Positions 43,365-52,985 of a stretch of DNA of 64,000 nt are shown here, piece after piece; position 1 is the stretch's first letter, and every line of letters starts with the position of its first letter. A program made the position numbers and the translations under genes. The stretch covers positions 1 through 64,000 of the forward strand of contig LDXL01000008.1 of the NCBI GenBank assembly GCA_001443365.1, given 5' to 3'. The notes under the pieces were generated by a model. That model was not told where the DNA came from, searched no databases, and saw nothing but the letters and a program-made list of their open reading frames with translations. This stretch comes from Thaumarchaeota archaeon CSP1-1. Lineage in GTDB: Archaea; Thermoproteota; Nitrososphaeria; Nitrososphaerales; Nitrosopumilaceae.

Positions 43365-44470
43365 GATTGTAACAGCAAAACAGTAGATGAGGTGGCGGCT
43401 GCAGACATGTTATGAACTAGTCCCACTTTTGCATTTTCAATTTGTCTTTTTCCTGCTGTTCCCTGTAATTGTTGAGTAGTTTCAATTATCTGTGCAACAC
43501 CTGTTGCTCCCAAGGGATGTCCAGTTCCAATCAATCCGCCACGAGGATTAATTTTCCTATCTTCAGTTTCGTATAGAGTTTTTACAAATTTTGCACCATT
43601 CCCTTTTGAAACTAATCCTAGATCTTCTATAGCCATAAGCTCACAAACTGTAAACGCATCATGAATCTCTGCTATGTCTATATCAATAGGATCCAAGTGT
43701 GACATATCAAATGCAATTTTTGCGGCTTCCCGAGTAGAACTCATGCTTGAAAAATCTTGATTTTTTGTAAAGCTAGCTGATAGTGTTTTTTGTCCTATCC
43801 CATTAATCCAAACTGGGCTGTCTGAATATTTTTTTACAACTTTATCAGAGACAAGTAAAACTGCAGAAGCTCCGCTACACGGTCTTGAACAATCTGACAC
43901 TTTCAGATCATCTGTCAAAATTTTTGAGTTCATCAATTCTTCTACAGAGTAAATTTTGTTTGAATAAGCATTTGGGTTGTCATGTGCATATTTATGATTT
44001 TTTGCTGAGACTGTAGCTAAATCCTCTTCTGTTGTTCCAAATTTTCTTTTGTGTGCTTTGGTAAAAATCGTTCCCCAAAAAATTGGATGCTTAAACTCTC
44101 CGCGAGAATTGTCCCATTCTAAAATTTGTCCTGGACTATTACGTCTTTCCGCACCTACAACAAGAGCAACGTCAGCAAGACCTGAAGCAATATACGAATA
44201 TGCAGATACAACACTATTTGTTCCAGAATTACAGAGACTTTCTACAGTATGAGCTGTTTTTGGTTGAATTCCAGCAAGCTCTGACAAAATTGCAGATAAA
44301 TATTTTGTATTATCATTTGTAGATACTAAAACAGCGTCTATGTCTTTTTGATTCAGGTTTGGATTTTGATCAAACAACGATTTTGTGGCATTAAGAAGTA
44401 ACGATTCAACTGGGATTTCTTCTCTTGAAAATTTTGTAGTTCCATATCCTACTATAGCTATTTTATTCAT
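43361..44470 (-). CDS. Thiolase (acetyl-CoA acetyltransferase, archaeal SCPx-like type)
   Basis: 369 residues. Nucleophile Cys80 in VESLCNSGTNSV, IAEIHDAFTVCELMAIEDLG and the His motif GGLIGTGHPLGATG are present. It would make or cleave acetoacetyl-CoA. In thaumarchaea that reaction serves the mevalonate pathway and the end of the hydroxypropionate/hydroxybutyrate cycle; coupling to DUF35 favours the mevalonate role. Confidence 0.88.
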   Translation of the reverse strand: MNKIAIVGYGTTKFSREEIPVESLLLNATKSLFDQNPNLNQKDIDAVLVSTNDNTKYLSAILSELAGIQPKTAHTVESLCNSGTNSVVSAYSYIASGLADVALVVGAERRNSPGQILEWDNSRGEFKHPIFWGTIFTKAHKRKFGTTEEDLATVSAKNHKYAHDNPNAYSNKIYSVEELMNSKILTDDLKVSDCSRPCSGASAVLLVSDKVVKKYSDSPVWINGIGQKTLSASFTKNQDFSSMSSTREAAKIAFDMSHLDPIDIDIAEIHDAFTVCELMAIEDLGLVSKGNGAKFVKTLYETEDRKINPRGGLIGTGHPLGATGVAQIIETTQQLQGTAGKRQIENAKVGLVHNMSAAATSSTVLLLQS

Positions 44471-45437
44471 TTTCGATCTGAGAAAATGTAGATGCTAGCA
44501 AATTAAAAGATTCGGCTACATCTCCAATTGGATTGAATTGTATAATGGGAAGATTTACTCCAGCTTGGTAAAATCGTTTTAACTTTCTAATACATTCGTC
44601 AGGTGTTCCATATACACAAAGTTGTTCCAACATTGATTCTGTAACTAATTCATGATTAGATCTCAAACCAGATTTATTATACTCCTGATAGATGTTTTTT
44701 GTTTCATTTTTAAATCCATTTTTGGCCAAAAATTCTCTGTAAATTTCACCAACTGAGATGTAAAAGGACAAAGTTTTCTTGACACGTTCTATTGCTTTTT
44801 CTGCATCATTTGACATACAAGTAATTAATTGACAGGAAACATCAATTTCTCGTTTTGATTGCATATGTTTTATAGTCTTTTGAATCTCTGTAATGGGTCT
44901 AAGATAAAATATTACTCCATCTGCAATATGCCAGCAAAGCTCAACCATATTCTGATTTACTGCCGCAAGGTAGATGGGAATTTGTTCTCGTGGTGGTTTG
45001 ATTAATAATGAAAAATTTTTCAGGGAAAATATCTCTCCATCATAATCTATTTTTTTTCCTGATACGATTTTTCTTATAATTTCAACATATTCTCTCATTC
45101 GTAATAGTGGTTTTTCAAATTTGTATCCATGAAATTCTTCAACTATTGGCAAACTACTTGTTCCCAAACCTAAAACCAACCTTCTATCTGATATAGTATC
45201 TACAGTGACAGCACCCATAGCAACAAGTGCTGGACTACGAGAATAGATGTTAATAATCGATGAACCAATTTTTGTCTTCTTCAATCTTTGTGATACAGCA
45301 CTTAGCATTGAGAAATTTTCCATTCCCCATGTTTCAGGAATCCACACCGTATCAGGATTATAATTTGAAAGTGTTGAGGCACAATTCAATACCTGTTCAA
45401 TAGATAAAACTGAACCTAAACTGTATCCTAGCCTCAT
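44463..45437 (-). CDS. LLM-class (F420- or flavin-dependent) oxidoreductase
   Basis: About 324 residues from Met at 45437 (MRLGYSLGSVLSIEQVLNCA); the frame opens 18 nt earlier. Luciferase-like TIM-barrel elements PDTVWIPETWG, RRLVLGLGTSSLPIVEEFHG and REQIPIYLAAVNQNMVELC match methylene-H4MPT-reductase-like F420 enzymes. Overlap with the thiolase gene (8 nt) puts it in the thiolase-DUF35 operon. Substrate unknown. Confidence 0.82.
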   Translation of the reverse strand: MRLGYSLGSVLSIEQVLNCASTLSNYNPDTVWIPETWGMENFSMLSAVSQRLKKTKIGSSIINIYSRSPALVAMGAVTVDTISDRRLVLGLGTSSLPIVEEFHGYKFEKPLLRMREYVEIIRKIVSGKKIDYDGEIFSLKNFSLLIKPPREQIPIYLAAVNQNMVELCWHIADGVIFYLRPITEIQKTIKHMQSKREIDVSCQLITCMSNDAEKAIERVKKTLSFYISVGEIYREFLAKNGFKNETKNIYQEYNKSGLRSNHELVTESMLEQLCVYGTPDECIRKLKRFYQAGVNLPIIQFNPIGDVAESFNLLASTFSQIENE

Positions 45438-45539
45438 AAACAAATAGCACCACATAGGTCAGAAAAATCTATCCATTAAGCAAGAAGTGAATTTTGATTG
45501 AGTTTGACTATTATCAAATTTTCTGTAAAGAGTAAGAAT

Positions 45540-45680
45540 ATGGCATATCAATCAGATGAATCAATACACCCATTTTGGGAACATACGAGTGAATATGCAG
45601 CCAGAAATGAAGATACCTCATTTATGGGAGAAGTTGCCTACGTTTTAGTAACTCTCTATAAATCAGAGATTCCACAATAA
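45540..45680 (+). CDS. Hypothetical protein, 46 aa
   Basis: 46 residues from ATG 45540 (MAYQSDESIHPFWEHTSEYA); a TTG at 45498 would add 14 residues. Acidic and aromatic, without Cys. It follows a divergent gap of about 100 nt. No family recognised. Confidence 0.45.
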   Translation: MAYQSDESIHPFWEHTSEYAARNEDTSFMGEVAYVLVTLYKSEIPQ

Positions 45681-45725
45681 CTGCATATCCAAATTTTTTA
45701 TATTTTTAGATTAGAATGAATCAAA

Positions 45726-46415
45726 TTATTTTGCAACATATTTGATATACTTTCTAGTTTTAATTTCCTTTGAACATTCTTCCATGTCTTTGTATGAATC
45801 AATCGAATACCAAAATATATTTTTAAATTTCATATGCATTAATTTTCCTTTTTTAGCATAATCTGGGAATGTGGTTTTCTCAATATCGCCATTTTTTGGT
45901 AAATCTTTTGTTAGGATTTTAGAAAGATGATAAATTCCTGCATTCATCCAAAGATCTGAAATCTCTTTTTTTTCGTTAAAATTAACCACTTTATCATTTT
46001 TAATACTCATTATTCCAAACTTTGTCTTTAGTGGAATTGCAGCAATTGAATTTTGCTTTTGCTTTAGTTTTTTAATATCAATATCAGTAATTACATCTCC
46101 ATTTACTACAATGAATGATTTTTCATTAATGAAATGTGCTGCCTGTTTTATTGCGCCTCCAGTACCTAGAGGCACTTTTTCTTTTGAAAATCGTATCTTT
46201 ACTCCTAGATTATTTTTTACACAAAGATAATTTTCAATTTGCTCAGTCTTGTAACCTGTGCAAATAATGATATCTTTTATTCCAAATTTTTTCAAATAAC
46301 GTATTTGCCATTCAATGATTGGGATATTATCCAAAGGAATCAAAGGTTTTGGCACATAATCTGTTACTTGTTTTAATCGCTTACCTCTACCACCTGCCAA
46401 AATGATTGCTTTCAT
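45726..46415 (-). CDS. Sugar-phosphate nucleotidyltransferase
   Basis: 229 residues, GT-A-like NTP-transferase. The signature GGRGKRLKQVTDYVPKPLIP (residues 8-27), the VVNGDVITD metal site and NAGIYHLS match NDP-sugar pyrophosphorylases of the RmlA/GCD1/MurU group. It probably makes an activated sugar for glycosylation or surface polysaccharide. The exact sugar cannot be read from sequence. Confidence 0.87.
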   Translation of the reverse strand: MKAIILAGGRGKRLKQVTDYVPKPLIPLDNIPIIEWQIRYLKKFGIKDIIICTGYKTEQIENYLCVKNNLGVKIRFSKEKVPLGTGGAIKQAAHFINEKSFIVVNGDVITDIDIKKLKQKQNSIAAIPLKTKFGIMSIKNDKVVNFNEKKEISDLWMNAGIYHLSKILTKDLPKNGDIEKTTFPDYAKKGKLMHMKFKNIFWYSIDSYKDMEECSKEIKTRKYIKYVAK

Positions 46416-46448
46416 GTTCTATCAAGAATTTTACTTGTCATTAAAACT

Positions 46449-46976
46449 TTAAAAAATATTAATTGTTGCAACTCCAAGATAATACCCAACTCCAGTCAAC
46501 AATGTGCTCCAGGCACATGATCCAATGAATGTAAAAATTAGAAATTTTTTAGGTTTCATATGAAATATTCCTGCAGGTATTGAAACAAGTTCCCGAAGCC
46601 CTGGAACTAATCTTCCTAATAATACTGACTTGTCACCATATTTTTCAAACCATCTATCTGCTTTGGATAATCTTTCCTTGTTTATTTTTGCATATTTCAT
46701 GTATCTTGCAAGCCCAGTTCTACCTAGTTTGAGGGCTATCAAGTATATCACAAATGCTCCAAGTGTTGCCCCGCCCCCTCCAGTAATTCCTACACCAAAA
46801 ACGTGAATTAATGACATTTCGTTTTTCAATACTACATATCCCGCTAAAGGAAAAACCCCCTCACTCGGAATTGGAGGAAAAACAGTTTCAAGAAGTGCTG
46901 CAAAAAATACACCGGGATAGAGATTACTTGAGACTAACGCAATTACCCATTCTATGAATGCCTCGATTTCAGTCAA
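46449..46976 (-). CDS. DedA-family membrane protein
   Basis: 175 residues, TTG start. E-T-x-x-P-P-I-P-S-E (LLETVFPPIPSEGVFPLAGY) and the C-terminal GRLVPGLRELVSIPAG with F-x-x-x-T-x-x-G are DedA/SNARE-associated hallmarks, with 4-5 hydrophobic spans. DedA proteins are proposed lipid scramblases or proton-dependent transporters. Overlaps the end of the upstream microprotein by 8 nt. Confidence 0.9.
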   Translation of the reverse strand: MTEIEAFIEWVIALVSSNLYPGVFFAALLETVFPPIPSEGVFPLAGYVVLKNEMSLIHVFGVGITGGGGATLGAFVIYLIALKLGRTGLARYMKYAKINKERLSKADRWFEKYGDKSVLLGRLVPGLRELVSIPAGIFHMKPKKFLIFTFIGSCAWSTLLTGVGYYLGVATINIF

Positions 46977-47103
46977 TTACTACTTGTTCCGTCAAGTAAT
47001 AATGTAATTCAGTATAACACTCTACACAATAATCATTTTCGTTTGTATGCTGACAATTGTGCATTTTTTTAACATCTTTGCCACATTTAGAACACAAAGT
47101 CAT
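46969..47103 (-). CDS. Cys/His-rich zinc-finger microprotein, 44 aa
   Basis: 44 residues with C-S-K-C (4-7), H15, C17, H19 and C-V-E-C (26-29), a cross-brace-like arrangement (MTLCSKCGKDVKKMHNCQHT start). It is translationally coupled to the DedA gene by an 8-nt overlap. Role unknown. Confidence 0.5.
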   Translation of the reverse strand: MTLCSKCGKDVKKMHNCQHTNENDYCVECYTELHYYLTEQVVID

Positions 47104-47109
47104 TACAGT

Positions 47110-47505
47110 TTACACTGATTTCGATTTTTTTAGTTTTATAGCACCTAGAGCAATGATGAAAGCACCAACTGCTACAAGAGGTCCTGCTTCAGCTATCACA
47201 CTTCTTCCTGATTCTTGCATGGCAGTAGATGGTTCCATTCCAAGAACTACTGCACCTCCAATGAGAATTAATGCTCCGCTAATTATCAACATTATTCCTA
47301 ATCCTCTTGAGTGTTCTTTTCTAGAAATGAAAAATGCAACTATTGGTAAAATTATAGATGGTACCCCTAATCCAATTCCACGCGTCATATGATCAGATCC
47401 CAAAAAGCCTTCTCCAGTTCCTCCACCAGATGCAACATCGGCTCCATAAATTACAAGTAATCCAATAGAAATCCCAGTCAGAATCATTGCTGCCTTTAGT
47501 GCCAT
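47110..47505 (-). CDS. Four-span membrane protein, 131 aa
   Basis: 131 residues with hydrophobic spans at about 5-25, 45-62, 70-90 and 104-125; ends in KLKKSKSV. Gly-rich loop (ASGGGTGEGFLGSD) between spans 1 and 2. No family recognised. 6 nt upstream of the microprotein gene. Confidence 0.7.
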   Translation of the reverse strand: MALKAAMILTGISIGLLVIYGADVASGGGTGEGFLGSDHMTRGIGLGVPSIILPIVAFFISRKEHSRGLGIMLIISGALILIGGAVVLGMEPSTAMQESGRSVIAEAGPLVAVGAFIIALGAIKLKKSKSV

Positions 47506-47607
47506 AATGTTGCTTGTCTTTTCTATAATTAATAAACCCTAAACGTAGTTTGTTTTCAACTTTAGGAACTACTTTAGTACTCTTAGGACTGGCCTTTTAG
47601 ATCATAT

Positions 47608-48690
47608 TTAGAGATTTTTAGGTAGCCTTACCAGAAAAGTCGTAGGATTATTTTTTACAGTTATATTTCCACCATGTTGCTCTACAATACTTTTACAAAT
47701 TGAAAGACCAAGTCCAGTTCCCAACTGTTTGGTAGTAAATAATGGATCAAAGATTTTGGACAAGTTTTGTGGTTCAATGCCATTACCAGAGTCTTCAAAT
47801 GCAATTAGTACATCATTTGCATTATCAATTATACGAATATGTACTTCTCCTTTAGTTTCTACTGCTTGAATAGCGTTAAGTAATAGATTTGTAAATACCG
47901 CCTCGATTTTTCTATAATCACAGTTTATTCTAACATTCTCTTGTTCAATCTTCACTGTGACGTCATTTGGAATAGTTATGCTATCTTTTACAATATTTAT
48001 AATATCTAAAACAGAGTATGGTTGAAGCTTTAGCTCAGACGTCCTAACAAAATCAAGTACATCGTCTACTTGGTGAGACATTCGATTCATTGCTCTACGG
48101 AGCTTTCCATAGTATTGTAGCTTTTCTTCAATTTTTAATTTTGGTTTTGACTCCATTAGCTCAATTGTATTTTTAATAGTTGACAGTGGATTTCTCAGGT
48201 CATGAGCCATTCTTGATGCAAGCTCACCAATTATTGCAAGTTTTTCTGATTTCATCAATTCACTACTTTTCTCATCTACTTGTCGTGAAAGGTAATCTCG
48301 TTGTAGCTCTATCTCTTTTTCTTTTAGAACAACCTTTTCAAGATTATTACGCAGATCTTTTGTAAGTTTTACATTTTCTTCTTTTTGTTTTTGTAATTCT
48401 TTGTTAGCCTGTTCAAGCTCTTCATTTTTTCTACTGAGCGATGAAATTAGATCTTGTAAAAATGTAATCTTTCCTTTCAAATCTGAATTGATTTTGATTG
48501 CACCGCCAAATTGTTCACTAGTTTTTGTTGCAAGCTCTTGAATTTGTGCTGCTCTTTTTTCTAGCTCTGACTTTGCAGCATCTAAATCCTTTAGAGCTTT
48601 CCCTTTAAATCCAATAAATTCTTCTAAAGTTTCAAAATCTGACTTTGAATCCTCAGATGATGATATATTTTCTTCATTCGATGATTGCAA
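47608..48690 (-). CDS. Soluble sensor histidine kinase
   Basis: 360 residues. Residues about 25-150 are coiled coil. HisKA follows with His163 in ELASRMAHDLRNPLS, then HATPase with N-box NLLLNAIQAVE, G1 EDSGNGI, F-box IFDPLFTTKQ and G2 GTGLGLSICKSIVEQHGG. No membrane span and no PAS or receiver domain, so the signal is cytosolic and the coiled coil may be the sensor or a scaffold. No response regulator is adjacent. Confidence 0.9.
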   Translation of the reverse strand: MQSSNEENISSSEDSKSDFETLEEFIGFKGKALKDLDAAKSELEKRAAQIQELATKTSEQFGGAIKINSDLKGKITFLQDLISSLSRKNEELEQANKELQKQKEENVKLTKDLRNNLEKVVLKEKEIELQRDYLSRQVDEKSSELMKSEKLAIIGELASRMAHDLRNPLSTIKNTIELMESKPKLKIEEKLQYYGKLRRAMNRMSHQVDDVLDFVRTSELKLQPYSVLDIINIVKDSITIPNDVTVKIEQENVRINCDYRKIEAVFTNLLLNAIQAVETKGEVHIRIIDNANDVLIAFEDSGNGIEPQNLSKIFDPLFTTKQLGTGLGLSICKSIVEQHGGNITVKNNPTTFLVRLPKNL

Positions 48691-48774
48691 TTCTATACTT
48701 GTTTTTTGTTAAATATTTCGTATTATCTTGTGTTTGTTCTATTAGGACAGACCCATTTTAGTTCAGAATTATTT

Positions 48775-49470
48775 TCAAATAGATTCTAAAAATCTGAATA
48801 TTACATCCCCGTACATTAATTGAATAATTAATCCTCCAGTAATGAATAGCATGTATGGAACTCCTGGGGTTATCCATGTGTTAGGTGTATGGCAAAATTC
48901 GGCGTATTCAGCATGATGTAAAACTAAATTTAATTTTTTGTGTTTGCCAACCTTTTTTTCAATTGAAAAACCAAATTTTGGGTTTTGAGCGCGATATCCC
49001 AAAAACATTGCCATTATACGTTTTCTAGTTGGTTCCTCAAATCCTTCAAAGATATCATGTCTCCTTGCCAATTCTATGAAGTTTCTAAAGAAATTGATAA
49101 ACAACGGACTAATTGATATCAATACTGCATTTGTCAATATTGTAAATGGAGTAATCATTCTATCTGTAAATGAGATTTGTGGAACTAATGCTGCCAAGAC
49201 AATTATTGCAAAGGCATCGGCGCCACCAAAGAGACCAATTCTCCAAATAATTATAGCAACTGGTGCAACTATTAATGAGATTCCAATAGTTATTAGGCTC
49301 TCTGATAAGTTTGGTTCAAAAATCAGTAAGATAGCTGCAATAGCCCCAAAGATAATCCAGACATAATCGCTGATTTCTCTTTTTGTTACATCAGTAAAAG
49401 AAGCATATCCTAACATTCCTATGGCAAGGATAATTCGCAAGTGATTGAGCTCAATAAGTGATTCAATCAT
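48775..49470 (-). CDS. Preflagellin/prepilin peptidase (A24 family)
   Basis: 231 residues, polytopic. The two catalytic aspartates are Asp27 in ASFTDVTKREISDYVW and Asp85 in LFGGADAFA, as in FlaK/PibD/TadV-type peptidases. A cytosolic loop (about 125-200) precedes the last span. It would process class III signal peptides of archaellin or pilin subunits. No archaellum genes are nearby. Confidence 0.85.
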   Translation of the reverse strand: MIESLIELNHLRIILAIGMLGYASFTDVTKREISDYVWIIFGAIAAILLIFEPNLSESLITIGISLIVAPVAIIIWRIGLFGGADAFAIIVLAALVPQISFTDRMITPFTILTNAVLISISPLFINFFRNFIELARRHDIFEGFEEPTRKRIMAMFLGYRAQNPKFGFSIEKKVGKHKKLNLVLHHAEYAEFCHTPNTWITPGVPYMLFITGGLIIQLMYGDVIFRFLESI

Positions 49471-49606
49471 ATTAATCTACAATAAAGAATGAACTTGTTT
49501 ACTATTTAATGACCTGTTTGCGCAATTGCATAAAATTGCATATATCATAAATGAACTATAAAAAATAATAAAATTTGGGGATATGAAGAACGATTCTTTC
49601 ATATCA

Positions 49607-50413
49607 TTATGCCAGTATTTTGTCTACCGGCTTGGCTTTTTTCCACAAGTGTGAACACAGGCTAAACATGTTGTTGATCATCTCTTGAGAGTTTGTGACT
49701 AGAATCGAGTCGTTATCATCGTTTAAGTCCATCGTTTCTTTAATGGAGCCAGACATGATTAATTGACCTCCTTCTTCTACAATCACTCTGCTTTTTGATG
49801 GTAGTTTTCCTACTCTAGTCTCAGTTGCTTTGAGTCTACTGATTAATGGTAATAAACTATCATTTTCTGTATCGGTTAATACCATTACCTGCCCTCCATT
49901 TTTCTTGCATAATGCAATTTTTTCTGGAATTGCAGTGTGATACATTCTTAGAATGTCTTCAGCTGTGGTGACAATGTAGATTGTTTTGGAAGAGTCTTGT
50001 ATCATTTTTCCAATTCGCGAATAAATATTAGAGCGACCTTGGATTATTGATATTGAAGAGATCTCTGAAACCTGTTGTGGTCGGTTTAGATTCTTTAAAT
50101 CCGCGACAATTTTTCGTGAAAGCTTTTGCATCGTAGTAATTTCATCTTCTTTACGTTGAATTACTGATGTCAATGCATCTTCTGGAGAAACTGCCTCGCA
50201 GATGGTAGGGTTTGAAAACGTAGTAGTAATCAATCCCATATCTCGAAGTTTGTTGAGCGACCTGTATGCTTTGCCTCTATCGATTTCGAGTTTAGTAGAC
50301 ATTTTGCCTACTGTCAATGAACCTATTCGTAAAAGGCCCAAATACATGGTAGCATCAGTCTTGTCAAGGCCAAAGTAAGAAAGTTCTGTGAGTAGTTCTT
50401 CTTCTATATTCAT
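49607..50413 (-). CDS. TrmB-family transcription regulator
   Basis: 268 residues. The N-terminal winged helix (LSYFGLDKTDATMYLGLLRI, then KMSTKLEIDRGKAYRSLNKL) with a helical linker and a C-terminal PLD-like domain (SKTIYIVTTAEDILRMYHTA) matches archaeal TrmB. It is more distant from the pair at 7840 and 52116. It is downstream of purK on the same strand with a 191-nt gap. Confidence 0.82.
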   Translation of the reverse strand: MNIEEELLTELSYFGLDKTDATMYLGLLRIGSLTVGKMSTKLEIDRGKAYRSLNKLRDMGLITTTFSNPTICEAVSPEDALTSVIQRKEDEITTMQKLSRKIVADLKNLNRPQQVSEISSISIIQGRSNIYSRIGKMIQDSSKTIYIVTTAEDILRMYHTAIPEKIALCKKNGGQVMVLTDTENDSLLPLISRLKATETRVGKLPSKSRVIVEEGGQLIMSGSIKETMDLNDDNDSILVTNSQEMINNMFSLCSHLWKKAKPVDKILA

Positions 50414-50604
50414 ATCTCTTCACTTTTACCCTCCAATGAAACCTGTATTTTTCCTGCTTGCGCAGAAGTTTTGTTGTTTTTTGTTGTGACCATATTTCCC
50501 AAGTTTGTTAAATTCAGACAAGCTAATCAGTAGCAGTATGTAATATTTCGAACAGACAAAACTACTCATGAATTTTCAAGAAAACAAGAAGCATGATGCA
50601 ATTT

Positions 50605-51762
50605 TTAAACAGGGTCAATAACTATTGATTTTTTTATATTTTCCAGCTTGTTTAACAAAAAATCAATATTTCCAGAATTGTCCAAATCAACTACGTTGAG
50701 ATGACCCAATTTCCTTTTTGGATTTGATTCCTTTTTACCATACATTTTAAGAAAAACCCCTTTTTCAGGAACTATATTGACAGGTTTGTACTCTCCTTTG
50801 AAATTCTTTGGACCCAGAATATTATACATTATAGTAGGGTGTAATAACTCGGTGCTGCCTAAACTTAATCCAAGAATTGCTCGTATGTGTTGCTCAAATT
50901 GGGATGTTTTACTTGATTGTAGTGTATGATGACCCGAATTGTGAACTCGTGGAGCTATCTCATTGATTAGAATCTGATCATTTTTTGTTACGAACATCTC
51001 TATTCCAAAAACACCTGCTCCTTTTAGTACCTCCATTGTTTTTTGTGCAACTTGTTCTGCCTTTTTTGCAATCTCTTTATTCACTCTTGCAGGAGCTATA
51101 GTGATTCGTAGAATATTATCTTCATGTATATTTTCAACTAGAGGATATGTTGCAATTTCTCCTTGAGTATTTCTTGCAGCTATTACTGATACCTCCATCC
51201 TAAAATCAATAAACTTTTCAAGCATCATGCTTTGATCATTAAATTGTTTATATGCTAAAATGAGGTCTTCGTGAGAATTAATCTTAAAGTTCCCTCGTCC
51301 ATCATAAGCGTCTTTTCTGGTCTTCAACAAAGATGGAAAACCAAATTTTTTTATCTTTTGTTTTAAATCATCTAAAGAGTTTATCTCCACAAAATCTGCC
51401 ACTGGTAGTTGATTTTCAGATAGGAATGTTTTTTGAACTAGTTTATCTTGAATTTTTTTTAAAGTATCTGGGGAAGGATTTATCATAGTTTTAGACTCGA
51501 TTGATTTTAGAACATCACTATCTCCGGATTCAATTTCATATGTCAGAATGTCTGATTTTGTAGCAAGTTCAATTATTGCTTTTTCATCTTTAAAATCTGC
51601 AATAATCTGTTTTGCTCCTACTTTAGAAGCAGGACATCCTTTGGTTGGATCTAAAACTATTACTTCTGAAATTTTATCTGGAAATTTCTTTGCAGCTTCG
51701 GTAAGCATCATTCCAAGTTGACCTCCTCCAATTATCCCTAGAACTTTACCTGAATTACTCAT
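50605..51762 (-). CDS. purK: PurK, N5-carboxyaminoimidazole ribonucleotide synthase
   Basis: 385 residues, ATP-grasp. LGIIGGGQLGMMLTEAAKKF start, FPSLLKTRKDAYDGRGNFKI, and NEIAPRVHNSGHHTLQSSKT signature. It makes N5-CAIR from AIR, bicarbonate and ATP for PurE. Both neighbours are TrmB-type regulators. The promoter shares a 12-base element with purC. Confidence 0.95.
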   Translation of the reverse strand: MSNSGKVLGIIGGGQLGMMLTEAAKKFPDKISEVIVLDPTKGCPASKVGAKQIIADFKDEKAIIELATKSDILTYEIESGDSDVLKSIESKTMINPSPDTLKKIQDKLVQKTFLSENQLPVADFVEINSLDDLKQKIKKFGFPSLLKTRKDAYDGRGNFKINSHEDLILAYKQFNDQSMMLEKFIDFRMEVSVIAARNTQGEIATYPLVENIHEDNILRITIAPARVNKEIAKKAEQVAQKTMEVLKGAGVFGIEMFVTKNDQILINEIAPRVHNSGHHTLQSSKTSQFEQHIRAILGLSLGSTELLHPTIMYNILGPKNFKGEYKPVNIVPEKGVFLKMYGKKESNPKRKLGHLNVVDLDNSGNIDFLLNKLENIKKSIVIDPV

Positions 51763-52115
51763 ATTGTTAGGCGTAAATACCCCCTTTTAGTGCATTTGGA
51801 TTATTTGAAAATTTTTAGATGTTCCTCAAATGAGTTTATCGACAAAGAGCAAAAGGGAATGTGCACTCGCATACATGAAAAATCCACTATCTGACGGCAT
51901 AACAAACGTATGATTTGTTCTGCATTTGTTACAAACAATATCCTAATTGGTATAACGAAATAGAAGTAAATGGAACAATTATGTGAATGTAGGTTTTGTA
52001 TTGATGTTAGAAGACGAAAAACTGAGAGAGATATAGATAAATTTTTGTGAACAGACTCTAAAACTTTCTTGTTATACCATTACATCTACTGATACTGGAA
52101 CTGAAATTAACCACT
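51763..52115. other. 353-nt gap upstream of purK
   Basis: It holds the purK promoter (TTTTAGTGCATT at 51785-51796) and two very short frames. One at about 51831 has 27 codons; the other is a 26-codon Cys-rich frame listed separately. GGTATAAC near 51949 and GTTATACC near 52072 form a widely spaced inverted repeat. Nothing else is supported. Confidence 0.4.
51970..52050 (+). CDS. Possible Cys-containing micro-ORF, 26 aa
   Basis: 26 residues (MEQLCECRFCIDVRRRKTER start) with C-x-C-x2-C, then a basic helix. It resembles other Cys-rich microproteins in the window, but length and lack of a visible ribosome site make it tentative. Confidence 0.25.
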   Translation: MEQLCECRFCIDVRRRKTERDIDKFL

Positions 52116-52985
52116 CTAAATTAGTTTTGAGCTAGACCAGATAAAATCAAAAAGTAATCTCATAGAATAAATTAAAGCAGCAGAATCTGTCCACATGGCA
52201 GAAATATTTTGTAGAGACTGAGAATCATTTTTTGTAAAGAAAATCATTTCTTTACTATCTTTCATTACAAAACAGATTTCATCTTTTATGTTAGATGACA
52301 TGCATTTAATTTGTTTTTTATCCATATCTTCAAATATATACATAGTTTTTTCTGTGCATGATGTAATGATTTTTGATTGACATTTCTTAGTTGTTAAATT
52401 ATCTAAAAAATCTGAATGATATAATCGAAGATAATCTTTCTCAGAACCTAAAACAATCATTTCATTTTTTGTTTCTGATATCATCTCTTTTAATTTTGCA
52501 TTAATGGGATTTGATCCTTCTAGCATTTGAAATCTATTCTCTACATCTTCAGTTTTTTCTTTTAAAAACTCAGGTATGCTATCCCAAAGTTTGATTATAG
52601 TTTCTTCATTTTTTTCTAGAGATTTTACTCTTTCTTTTTCCGCATTAACTAATGTCTTGACTGCTTTGTTTAGTTTTAACGCAGAGAATTTTATTGGATG
52701 TCCAAAAGTAGCTAAAACTATTCCTTTCTTTTGTAATGCTGCTAATAGTTGATATGTTTCTGTACGTGCAATTTTTAATGCCCTACAAACCTCGGGCGCA
52801 GTCTTTGAACCATATTTCCCTAAGAAAATGTATACCTTAGATTGATTTTCGGTTAAATCAAATTTTGAAAGTTCCTCTTTGAGTTCATCTGCTGATATCT
52901 TATAATCATGCAGGCTGGAGCCTGAACATGAATCAAATATTGTCTGTTGTGTACCTTCTTTCATTTCCTTCGTGCCGATCGTCAT
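52116..52985 (-). CDS. TrmB-family transcription regulator (paralogue of 7840-8727)
   Basis: 289 residues. The winged helix LTENQSKVYIFLGKYGSKTA with EVCRALKIARTETYQLLAAL is nearly superimposable on that of the 7840 gene (LTKTQAKVFIYLGKYGSKSS), and the C-terminal halves align over the end (MWTDSAALIYSMRLLFDFIW against FWTNSKSLIDSICLLFDYSW). It lies between purK and purE, divergent from purE. Upstream DNA (53030-53054) has GATCGC/GCGATC arms. Confidence 0.83.
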   Translation of the reverse strand: MTIGTKEMKEGTQQTIFDSCSGSSLHDYKISADELKEELSKFDLTENQSKVYIFLGKYGSKTAPEVCRALKIARTETYQLLAALQKKGIVLATFGHPIKFSALKLNKAVKTLVNAEKERVKSLEKNEETIIKLWDSIPEFLKEKTEDVENRFQMLEGSNPINAKLKEMISETKNEMIVLGSEKDYLRLYHSDFLDNLTTKKCQSKIITSCTEKTMYIFEDMDKKQIKCMSSNIKDEICFVMKDSKEMIFFTKNDSQSLQNISAMWTDSAALIYSMRLLFDFIWSSSKLI

